DNA of 48,750 bases, taken from an uncultured Clostridia bacterium. Its GTDB lineage: Bacteria > Bacillota > Clostridia > Lutisporales > Lutisporaceae. The stretch's first letter is position 1. Each line of letters opens with the position of its first letter. The translations under genes and the position numbers were made by a program. The DNA is taken from NCBI GenBank assembly GCA_937930535.1, contig CALGKJ010000049.1, positions 1 to 48,750 of the forward strand, in the 5' to 3' direction. Of this stretch, positions 8,802 to 18,100 are shown one piece after another. The notes beneath the pieces are model-generated. The model saw nothing but the letters and a program-made list of their open reading frames with translations, was not told where the DNA came from and did no database searches.

Positions 8802-11800
8802 ACTATGTCCCCCTCTGTATTTAATAAATCACTAGCGTCGCTTGCCGCAATCTCACCACGGGCTAATTTTTCCAAAAGCTCAGCTATGTCTAGCTTTTCG
8901 CCTCTTTCCTTTTCGATTTCACTTTCTTTTCTTTGCTTTTGTTCCAAATAATTAGCCATGCTATATATATTGGTATAAGTAAAAATGTCAGTTATATCGA
9001 TCTGATTTGGGTATGCCTTTTCCATTTCATTTAACAGCTTGGTTGCTAATATAGAATCTCCGCCCATATCATTAAAGGTATGGTAAATATCTATTTCCTC
9101 CATACCTAATACCATTGCCCAAACTTCAGCTACTTTCTTTTCGGCTTCTGTTAAATCCAATATGTCCTTTCCCTTTATGACTACTTTAACATCATTAATC
9201 AGCTCTAAAGGCTTGTCTTTTTTATCAATACTTATAACGTTATCCATTTTATTCTTAATATCCTCTGATAAATGGAAGTATAGATTGTTCCTTTGAAGCT
9301 TTAGCTCTTCATAGTCAATTTCACCTATAACTGCCCAATTTATCCCTTTACTCATTATTTCTTCAAAAGCTTTAATTGCCATCGAAGTTCCAATCGGTTT
9401 AAATACATTCTTTTTAAGATGAGCTCCAAAATCTACAGCCATGCCTGTATCCTTCCATGCAGCCCAATTGATTGTAGTACTAGGTTTTCCTTTTTTATTT
9501 CTATAAAGTGTAAATGAATCTAAATATGAATTTGCAGCAGTATAATCACTTTGTCCCGCTTCAGACAAAATAGAATTTATTGATGAAAACAATATGAAAA
9601 AGTCAAGATTTTCATTTTCAGTTAGTTTGTCAAGAATCCAAGCACCATCAATTTTGGGTGCTAATACATTGTTAAAGGTTTCACATTCTTTTCTTATTAT
9701 GAATCCGTCTCCTGCAACACCGGCACTATGAATAACTCCATCAATATTTTTAAAATCCTGCTTAACGCTATCAATGACTGTTTTCATTTCATAGTATTTG
9801 GATACATCTGCGTTAAATGTTCGTACTTGAGAACCTTGGCTCTCAATATTCATTATGGCTTGAATTCGCTTCTTATCCTTATTTTGCTTACTGCTGTTTA
9901 TTATATTGAACCATTCTTCTCTTGCAGGCATTGGAGTACGGTTTATAAAAATAAGATTAACCTTATTTTTGCGGGCTAGATAATTAGCCATTTCTAAACC
10001 TATTCCCCCTAAACCTCCCGTGATTATATAAGTGCCGCCTTCTTTTATATTGAACTGATTTTCTGTTGCAGCTTCATTTGAAGCCTTAGAAACTTCCTTA
10101 ACATAGCTTATTCCATTTCTAAAAGCAGTTAGGTAGTTGTCTCCATCCTTTAGTACGACACTTATTATATCTTCTGCTGAAGTATTTTCATCAATATCCA
10201 TGCATATACACTTAATATTCGAATACTCCTGACCAACTACCTTACCAACACCGAAAAGTGCTGCACCATAAGGATTAATGAGGTTTTCTTCTTTATTAAC
10301 CTCATAAACATTATTAGAAATAAGAGCCATGTCAATATTATTTTTAAGCTTTGCTGCTAATATTGCTTTGGTTAAAAAGAATATACTTTCTGCGCTTTTT
10401 CTTTTCAACTCTTGATGCTCATATATTTCTTTTGGCTCTGTTTTATTGTTTAAAGTCATTAGATGAAAAATCAAAGATGGATTTTGAGCCTTAATTGCTT
10501 CCATTAACATTATGTAATCTTCTTCTGATCCATTTATTATAAATTTTTCATGGTCAATTTTTTCAAAGCATGTGCCCATCTGCACTTGTATTACATGCTT
10601 AATGCTTTGTTTCAGATAATTTATTAAATTATCTCCTACACCTGATTCATCTTTAAATACAACTGCACAGCTTCTCTCTTTTAAGCCGTTTATTTTTTCT
10701 GTTTTTCTTTGTGTCCATGTTATTGTATGGATGTATTCTTCCTTATGAGAATTTTTATGACCGCCAAATATGTTCTCATTAACCTTCTTTATTGCATAAT
10801 CCTCTATGTCAATTAATACATTTCCAGCTAAATCTGTTATTTTTACATCAAAAGTAATAGTTTCATTACTGTTTATGCTTTTATGTTTTCTTTTTAAATA
10901 GCTGTAAAACTTCTTAGGCACTGATCCGTATATTTTCATTGACTTGTAGGTTAATGGTAGATAGAATCCATCTCCAAGCTCTTTATTTATTGGGTTAACT
11001 GCGTTATCCATAAGTGCCGGATGCATTGCATAAGAATTGATATCGTCCTCATATGCTGATGGAAGCTCTAAATTAACAAGTACTTCATCTTCTCCATAGA
11101 ATAATTCTTTAATATTTCTCCATCTTGGTCCAACAGTTATGGCAAAGTTTTGAGTTTTGTAATATTCATCAGCTCCTTTTGTCCTGACAGCATTCTTCTT
11201 GATTTCTGGAATATTAATTCGTGGAATTGATATTCCAGGAATATTAATGCTTTGAGCTGATTCATTCATTACGGGGAATACTTTACCTTCCGTGTGCTTA
11301 ATCCATTCTGATCCATTTTCAGCTTTTGTTACAATGTTAAACTCCATGTGTCCATCCAGATGCTTTATAATTATTTGAGCCTCTTTCGGGCTGTCTTCTT
11401 TAACTGCCAAAGGCGATATAAACATTACATTTCTAAGTTCCATTGGAATATTAGGGTAATGCTTTTCAGCTATCTTCCTGATCATTTCTAAGTAAGTAGT
11501 TCCAGGTACAACATATTCACCGCTTACTATATGCTCGCTTAATACCCAGTGTTTATCTAAATCAAAATTAGTTACATATATTTCAATTCCGAAGGTATCT
11601 GTTAAACATGCATCAATTAAAGGATGTTTCGTATTGCTTGCAGCTTTACTACTTTGATGCCTATTTGTTTTCTTGGATTCTACCCAGCATCTTTTCTTCA
11701 TAAATGGATAGACAGGAAGATTTATTTTTGCAGGTTTTGCACCGAAGAACATTTTCTCCCATTCAATATCTGCACCTTTTACGAACAGTTGACATATGTC

Positions 11801-13609
11801 TTTTATTATATTTTCGTTATCATCATTTTTTAGTTCTGTTATTTTAGCTTTTGCCGTTAAGCTTAATTGCTTTTTCTCATTCTCTGTAATTTCAGTTTCT
11901 GCTTTATATTGCTTTTGATCATTTACTATTGTGTGTTCTTGATAATATGTATTTTGCTCTTCTGTAGTTTCAAAGCCTTTTACAGACAGCTTCTGTAGTT
12001 TAGCTTTTAGTTCATCTATGTTTTCAGCCATAATCACTAATCTATAGTTATAATGCATGCGTCCTGTTGAAGCAGTGTAGCACATGCTTTCAAAATCTAT
12101 TTGCGGATTTTTATTTATAAATTCTATATACTTATATATTAAGTCTCTTAGGCCTTCTTTGTACTTAACTGACAGCGGAAATACAAATTTATTGTTTATT
12201 TGCTTACTGCAAGTTATTTCAGATTCCGGGGCTTCTTCTAAAACAACATGGCAATTTGTACCAGCTAATCCAAAGGAGCTGATACCACATCTTCTTGGAA
12301 ATCCATTTGTATTCCATTCTGTAGTTTTATCATTAATGAAAACTGGTGACTCTATAAAATTAATTTTCTTATTAGGATTCTTGAAGTGAAGGTTTTGAGG
12401 TATCTTCTTGTTTTTAAGACATAAAATAGCTTTAATAAGTCCAGCAATTCCCGCGGCATGATCCAGATGTCCTATATTTGTTTTAACAGCACCAATAGCA
12501 CAAAATTGCTTTTTATTTGTATAATTTCTAAAGGCTTTCTCTATTCCGCTGATTTCTATTGGATCACCAAGCTTTGTTCCTGTACCATGAGCTTCGATAT
12601 AGGTTATTGTTTCAGGGTCAATGGCTGCATCCTTCCAAGCTCTAAGAATTACATCTTCTTGAGCTGCGGGATTTGGGGCAGTCAGACCATTTGAGCTTCC
12701 ATCCTGATTTACAGCACTGCCTTTGATTACTGCATAAATATAATCTCCATCATCTAATGCTCTGTTTAGTGGTTTTAGAAGTACTGCACCGACGCCTTCT
12801 CCCATACCAGTGCCATCAGAGCTGTCATCAAAGGTTCTCGCTCTTTCTATTGAGGATTCAATGCCTATTCCCTTTAATCTTGGATCTCTGATGGGCATAA
12901 GATTTACTTTTACACCGCCGGCTATAGCCATATCACATTCGCCGTTTCGTATACTTTGGCATGCCATGTGAACCGCAACAAGAGCTGAAGAGCAAGCAGT
13001 GTCTATAACAATGCTGGGTCCTTTCAAATCCAATAAATAAGATATTCTGCTTGCAATTATAGATTTGATATTTCCTGGAAGTGCAATATCCGCAGATGAA
13101 GCATCCGCAGATTGAATGTATTTCTTATATTCTTCACCAAAATCACTGCTATGACCTAAAAAAACACCTGTTCTTGTGGATTTAATCCTTTTGCCCATAT
13201 AACCTGCATCTTCTAATGCTATCCAGGCACTTTCAAGAAAAAGCCTCTGATTAGGATCCATTAAGCTTGCTTCTTTAGGCGATAAAGAGAACAGAGTATG
13301 GTCAAACTTATCTATTTCTTTTAAATAGCCGCTTTCTATAAACTCTACACCCTCTTCTTCAATAGTCTTGCCATTTATACTTTCGAAGAAGTATTCTGCA
13401 TCTGCTTTTCTATTTTCTGGTACACTACTGATTAAGTCTTTTCCTGCTTCCAGCTCATTCCAGAATTTTTCTATATTATCTGCACCTGCAAGCTTTGCAG
13501 ATATACCAATAATCGCCATATCCTTTGCAGAAATATCCTTTATCTTAACAACAGGACCACTTGCTTCTGTAAGATTTATTCCTTTTAAATTAAACAATTT
13601 ATTTGTCAT
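8789..13609 (-). CDS. trans-AT PKS module: KS-DH-KR-ACP
   Basis: A 1606-residue module with the same domain order as the following gene. The KS keeps C206 (DTACSSA), H341 (EAHGTGT) and H381 (NIGH). The DH has HIVSGEYVVPG (H693) and D868 in HPALMDNAVN. The KR has GGLGGIG and DYTAANSYLD and carries the B-type Asp in AGD. The ACP has MGGDSILA. It is probably the first PKS module, accepting the glycyl chain from the NRPS protein and making the first double bond. Between the DH hotdog halves (residues about 788-804) is a small repetitive stretch with IP every five or six residues, which is not part of the catalytic core. The RBS (AAAGGTG) is well spaced. The gene lies 92 bp after the acyltransferase gene, and that gap holds a hairpin. 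Confidence 0.93.
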   Translation of the reverse strand: MTNKLFNLKGINLTEASGPVVKIKDISAKDMAIIGISAKLAGADNIEKFWNELEAGKDLISSVPENRKADAEYFFESINGKTIEEEGVEFIESGYLKEIDKFDHTLFSLSPKEASLMDPNQRLFLESAWIALEDAGYMGKRIKSTRTGVFLGHSSDFGEEYKKYIQSADASSADIALPGNIKSIIASRISYLLDLKGPSIVIDTACSSALVAVHMACQSIRNGECDMAIAGGVKVNLMPIRDPRLKGIGIESSIERARTFDDSSDGTGMGEGVGAVLLKPLNRALDDGDYIYAVIKGSAVNQDGSSNGLTAPNPAAQEDVILRAWKDAAIDPETITYIEAHGTGTKLGDPIEISGIEKAFRNYTNKKQFCAIGAVKTNIGHLDHAAGIAGLIKAILCLKNKKIPQNLHFKNPNKKINFIESPVFINDKTTEWNTNGFPRRCGISSFGLAGTNCHVVLEEAPESEITCSKQINNKFVFPLSVKYKEGLRDLIYKYIEFINKNPQIDFESMCYTASTGRMHYNYRLVIMAENIDELKAKLQKLSVKGFETTEEQNTYYQEHTIVNDQKQYKAETEITENEKKQLSLTAKAKITELKNDDNENIIKDICQLFVKGADIEWEKMFFGAKPAKINLPVYPFMKKRCWVESKKTNRHQSSKAASNTKHPLIDACLTDTFGIEIYVTNFDLDKHWVLSEHIVSGEYVVPGTTYLEMIRKIAEKHYPNIPMELRNVMFISPLAVKEDSPKEAQIIIKHLDGHMEFNIVTKAENGSEWIKHTEGKVFPVMNESAQSINIPGISIPRINIPEIKKNAVRTKGADEYYKTQNFAITVGPRWRNIKELFYGEDEVLVNLELPSAYEDDINSYAMHPALMDNAVNPINKELGDGFYLPLTYKSMKIYGSVPKKFYSYLKRKHKSINSNETITFDVKITDLAGNVLIDIEDYAIKKVNENIFGGHKNSHKEEYIHTITWTQRKTEKINGLKERSCAVVFKDESGVGDNLINYLKQSIKHVIQVQMGTCFEKIDHEKFIINGSEEDYIMLMEAIKAQNPSLIFHLMTLNNKTEPKEIYEHQELKRKSAESIFFLTKAILAAKLKNNIDMALISNNVYEVNKEENLINPYGAALFGVGKVVGQEYSNIKCICMDIDENTSAEDIISVVLKDGDNYLTAFRNGISYVKEVSKASNEAATENQFNIKEGGTYIITGGLGGIGLEMANYLARKNKVNLIFINRTPMPAREEWFNIINSSKQNKDKKRIQAIMNIESQGSQVRTFNADVSKYYEMKTVIDSVKQDFKNIDGVIHSAGVAGDGFIIRKECETFNNVLAPKIDGAWILDKLTENENLDFFILFSSINSILSEAGQSDYTAANSYLDSFTLYRNKKGKPSTTINWAAWKDTGMAVDFGAHLKKNVFKPIGTSMAIKAFEEIMSKGINWAVIGEIDYEELKLQRNNLYFHLSEDIKNKMDNVISIDKKDKPLELINDVKVVIKGKDILDLTEAEKKVAEVWAMVLGMEEIDIYHTFNDMGGDSILATKLLNEMEKAYPNQIDITDIFTYTNIYSMANYLEQKQRKESEIEKERGEKLDIAELLEKLARGEIAASDASDLLNTEGDIVWKE

Positions 13610-13640
13610 ATATTTTCACCTTTTCTTAACATTATATATA

Positions 13641-13679
13641 GAAAAAGGACATGAAAATAAAAATTCAGTGTCCTTTCTC
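13641..13679 (-). terminator. Terminator-like hairpin inside the PKS operon
   Basis: Arms at 13641-13651 and 13669-13679 form an 11-bp stem (one G-U) around a 17-nt loop. In the direction of transcription the distal arm reads TGTCCTTTTTC. It lies between the acyltransferase gene and the first PKS gene. An intrinsic terminator here would uncouple the operon, which fits a cluster that depends on processive antitermination, but it could equally be an RNA stability element. Confidence 0.5.
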
Positions 13680-13701
13680 ACAGATAGTCTTAATATACTT
13701 T

Positions 13702-14955
13702 TTACTTAATAGAGAAATTTGGAAAAAGTGAGCGTGTTCCTGTTTCATCAAAAACTTGATTAAATCTTTCAATTTGTTCTTCTGCTGGTGTTTTCTTTGT
13801 TATAAATACGCTGCTTAGCATGTCTAAAGCCATAGTCATTTGCTCTATGGTAGGAGCTTGTCCCGACATTTCTATTTCCTCTTGAAGCTTTTGTATATTT
13901 CTATAAGGTTCAATAACACCTTTTTGGTATTCTTCATTGTTCCAATTTCTGTTTTGAGTACATACTGCAATAGCCAAGCATTTAGTAATAACAGTTGGTG
14001 CATTTCCCTTTTTCTTATTTTCAGCTTCCCATTCACTTTTTAATAAATTGATATCCTCTTCCTTATCAAAAGCTAAAGTCATTATTTCAGGCGCATTTTT
14101 TTTCATAAGGTTTCTTAAAACAGCTTGTGGTCCCAATTCAATTGCCAGCTCTATTTTATTAGCTGTCAAAAACTCCATTGACTCCTGCCATCTAACCGGC
14201 TGAACCATCTGCATTGTCAGGTTTTCAATAATACTTTCATGGCTTGTGTATGGTAAAGCAGTTACATTCGATATAACAGGGTATTTAAGAGGATTATAAT
14301 TATATTTTTTCAGCTCTTCAGCAAGCTTATCTGCTGCTGGCTGCATAAGTGGGCTATGGAAAGGAGCACTGACATTAAGAGGCACTACCCTTGCACCTTT
14401 CTCTGCAAGTATATTGCCTACTTCTGTAACAGCAGTCTTATGACCTGAAATAACCACTTGAACAGGCGAATTATAATTTGAAATTACAGCTATATTATCT
14501 GGATTTTTATATCTGCTGCATACTTCTTCAACTAAGGCTGTGTCGATATTGCTTATTGCTGCCATTGCACCGCTGTCTGAAGCGGCTTCTTGCATAAATT
14601 GTCCCCTTGCTCTAACAATCTTAACTGCATCTGTGAAACCGATTGCATTAACACAAGTTAAAGCAGAAAATTCACCTAAGCTATGACCTGCGCAAAAGGA
14701 CGGTATCATCCCATACTCTTGCATATAAACTTTATATGCAGCTACGCTTGCAGTTAATATAGCCGGCTGTGTATTTTCTGTTCTAGTCAATTCCTGAAAG
14801 TTTCCTTCTATACACAATTTCTTTAAATCAAATCCTAGTGCATCTCCGGCTTCCTCAAATATTCTATTTGCTATATCGTAGTTCTCACACAGAACTCTGC
14901 CCATACCTATATACTGGGAACCTTGACCTGGGAATATTAGTGCTATCTTTTTCAT
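13702..14955 (-). CDS. Free-standing malonyl-CoA:ACP acyltransferase (trans-AT)
   Basis: A 417-residue protein that loads extender units onto the ACPs of the AT-less PKS modules. The FabD-type fold begins with FPGQGSQ. The nucleophile is S92 in GHSLGEF and the second catalytic residue is H200 in APFHSPLM; a PFHS-type motif is usual for malonyl specificity. The AT core ends near residue 290. The remaining 120 or so residues form a helical extension seen in several trans-acting ATs. There is no enoyl reductase or second AT domain. It is encoded between the NRPS gene and the PKS genes, separated from the NRPS gene by 152 bp that contain a double stem-loop repeat. Confidence 0.93.
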   Translation of the reverse strand: MKKIALIFPGQGSQYIGMGRVLCENYDIANRIFEEAGDALGFDLKKLCIEGNFQELTRTENTQPAILTASVAAYKVYMQEYGMIPSFCAGHSLGEFSALTCVNAIGFTDAVKIVRARGQFMQEAASDSGAMAAISNIDTALVEEVCSRYKNPDNIAVISNYNSPVQVVISGHKTAVTEVGNILAEKGARVVPLNVSAPFHSPLMQPAADKLAEELKKYNYNPLKYPVISNVTALPYTSHESIIENLTMQMVQPVRWQESMEFLTANKIELAIELGPQAVLRNLMKKNAPEIMTLAFDKEEDINLLKSEWEAENKKKGNAPTVITKCLAIAVCTQNRNWNNEEYQKGVIEPYRNIQKLQEEIEMSGQAPTIEQMTMALDMLSSVFITKKTPAEEQIERFNQVFDETGTRSLFPNFSIK

Positions 14956-15008
14956 GTGTATTATTCACCCTTTCTAATATGTAAAATTATTGGTTTTAGC
15001 ATTATATA

Positions 15009-15113
15009 AATAGGGAAGCAACCATAAAACATAACTTATTCATGGGCTGCATATTGCTTCCCTTCTAGGTTTTTAGCTTAGTATAATTTATTTTTAAGCT
15101 AAAAACCCTATAG
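15009..15113. repeat. Double stem-loop repeat, type 2
   Basis: Two consecutive stem-loops fill the gap between the NRPS and acyltransferase genes. One pairs GGGAAGCAAC at 15013 onward with ATTGCTTCCC ending near 15063. The other pairs AGGTTTTTAGCTTA with TAAGCTAAAAACCC (15067-15109). The TATAG end overlaps the TAG stop codon of the NRPS gene. A close copy is at 28630-28732, a half copy at 21821-21870 and a diverged copy at 46975-47083. The architecture and length match the type 1 elements at 25313 and 27700, although the stems differ in sequence. In the operon, these hairpins would be transcribed as RNA. Confidence 0.75.
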
Positions 15114-18100
15114 TTCAATAAGCTTTAAAAACCCGTAAATTATACCTTCTACTTTGTCTTTCCTAAGTCTTCTGAAGTTATATTCACAAGTGATTTCAAC
15201 CTTTTCTATATCCTCACTTACTTTAAATGCTACATCATAAGCATTTAAAGTTACATCCTCTAAATGATGTTTATTACCCATAAAGGGTATTATAGCGCTT
15301 TCATCTCTTTCAATTATGATTCTATCAATATTTTTTATTGGATATGTATCATCAGTATTAGTGTTATTTATTTTTTCGCTTACTTGCTTATAAAACATTG
15401 GGATATCAGTTAATTGACTTAAATCAATTTTTATAGGTCTTATGCTTTCCTTATTAGGCAGTAAAGCATGAACAGTAACTTCATTTCTCTGACTTATCTC
15501 ACCAAGTAAATAAATGTACATTGCCAGCAGAATATCAAATACCTCAACAGAACAGTTATATGCGGAGGCTTTTACTTTTTCATGTATAGTCATAGGGATG
15601 TCAAACTTTAGTACTGAATAGTTATCAATGATTTCATTGTTACAAATAAAATACTCCTTAGGAAGTAACAAAGGACACATGTCAATATTTCTCCAATCGT
15701 TTTGCTCCTCAGCTTCTAAATATGCTGCCAGCTTTGAAATTGTAGAATAATTGAATAAATCTGATACGCTGACTTTACCTGGGTATTCCTTTTCAAGCCG
15801 CTCACTAAGTGCAACCAAAAGCATAGAATTTCCACCCAGCTCAAAGAAGCTGTCATTTATTCCTATTGCATCACGCTTCAATATATATTTCCAAATATCT
15901 ACAAGTTTCTTTTCTAGTAAAGTCTCGGCATCTCTAAATTCTACTTCCAGCTTTGGTCTGCTGTAATCAGGCTCTGGCAGGGCATTTCTATCTGTTTTTC
16001 CATTTGGAGTCTGGGGAAACTCTTTAAGTTGTACAAATGCCTCTGGAATCATGTATGCTGGTAAGTGTTTAAGCAGATGGTTTCTGATTTCGCTAACTGT
16101 TATTTCTGCTTCTGAGATATAATAACCTGCTAAATATTGACTATTGGTTTCAGGATTTGTTTTAACTACTACAACACTATCCTTGATATTTTTACAGCTT
16201 GACATAGAGCTCTCTATTTCACCCAGCTCTATTCTATGTCCTCTTACTTTAACTTGATGATCTACCCTTCCCAAATGCTCCAGCTCTCCATCTGAAAGCC
16301 AGCGTGCTAAATCACCTGTTCTATACATTCGCTGCTCATGAAAAGCTTTATAAATTTCATCACAGTACTCGGGAATAAATCTCTCATTTGTTAATTCAGG
16401 TTTGTTTAAATATCCCCTGGCTAGTCCGTCACCTGCTATGCATAATTCTCCTATAGCACCAATTGGCTGCAATTTATTATACTTATTGATAATATAAATT
16501 CTAGTATTAGCAATTGGTTTACCAATTGTAACTTTTTCTTTATCAGTCATTTCCTTAACCGTTGACCAAACAGTTGTTTCTGTAGGACCATATACATTAA
16601 ATATTCTAGCTGTCAGCTTGGATCTGACTTCGTTGTAGATTGATTCTGGAAGAGGCTCCCCCCCTAATAGTAATACCTTCACTTTGTCTAATCTGGAAAA
16701 ATTTACTCCACCCTCCTTTAATAATTGCATTCTTGAAGGAGTAATTTGCAGAACCTCTACTTCACTTTTTACTATTAAGTCGCAAAGCAGCTTTGAATCC
16801 TTTTGCTGTTTCTCATCTGCTATTACTATCTTCATTCCTTTTGATAAGGGTAAAAAGGTTTCTAACACAAATATATCAAAAGAAATTGTGGTTAAAGCTA
16901 AAATAGTGCCTTGTTTCGGAAAATCAATTTTGTCAGTCATACCTATAATAAAATTATTCACAGTTCTATGCTCGATCATTACCCCTTTAGGTTTTCCAGT
17001 GGACCCAGAGGTATATATTACATATGCCAGATCATCAGGCTTATTTATATTTTCTAAATTAACAGGACAGCTATTCAAGCTGTCAATTGAGTCAATATCA
17101 AATAAATCTGCTTGTTCAAAGGTATTTGTTTCAATGAATTCACTTTGAGATACTAATATCTTGGAGCCTGAATCCTCGAACATATATTTGATTCTATCAA
17201 TTGGATAGTCTGGATCTAAAGGTAAATACGCCCCTCCAGCCTTTAAAATCCCCAACATAGCAATCAGCATTTCTGGTCTTCGCTTTACTAATATTCCTAT
17301 TATGCTATTTTGCTTTACCCCTAGCTCTCTTAATTTAACTGCTAATCTGTTTGATTTTTCGTTTAGCTCTGTATAGGTAAGCTTAGTATCATAAAATTGG
17401 ATTGCAATGTTATATGGGGTTTTTGATACTTGTTCTTCAAACAACTGGTGAATTGTTTTTTCCTTGGAATATTGCTTATATGTATTATTAAATTCAAATA
17501 ATAGCTGTTTTTTTTCTGATTGTGTATAAATTTCAATATCTGCAATTCTTTTATCAGTATTATTTATTACATTATTTGCAAGATTAATATAATTAGCTGC
17601 AAAACGTTCTATTGTTTCTCTCTTAAATAATTTTGTACAATATTCAAAGCTGAAAATTAATTCTTCATCATTTTCAAATACTTCTAAGGTTAAATCAAAT
17701 TTTGATATGCTATTTCTAAAGTTTATTTGATTTATAGACATTTCTTCTACTTGGAAGTTCAGTCTGTCGGCATTTAACATATTAAACATAACATCAAATA
17801 ATGGGTTTCTTGATAAATCTCTATTTAGCTTTAGCTTATCTATCAATAGCTCAAATTGATACTCTTGATTATCGTAAGCCTCAAAAGCGTGCTTCTTTAC
17901 TTCGATTAAAAACTCTTCAAAGCTCTTTTCACCACATGGTTTATTTCTTAATATAATTGTGTTAACAAACATACCTATCATTTCTTCAATATTTGCATGC
18001 ATTCTTCCTGAAACAGGTGTAGCAATAATAACGTCTTCCTGTTCAGAATATTTTGACAAAAGAATGTAATATAAAGATAATAGGGTAATGTAAAGTGTTG

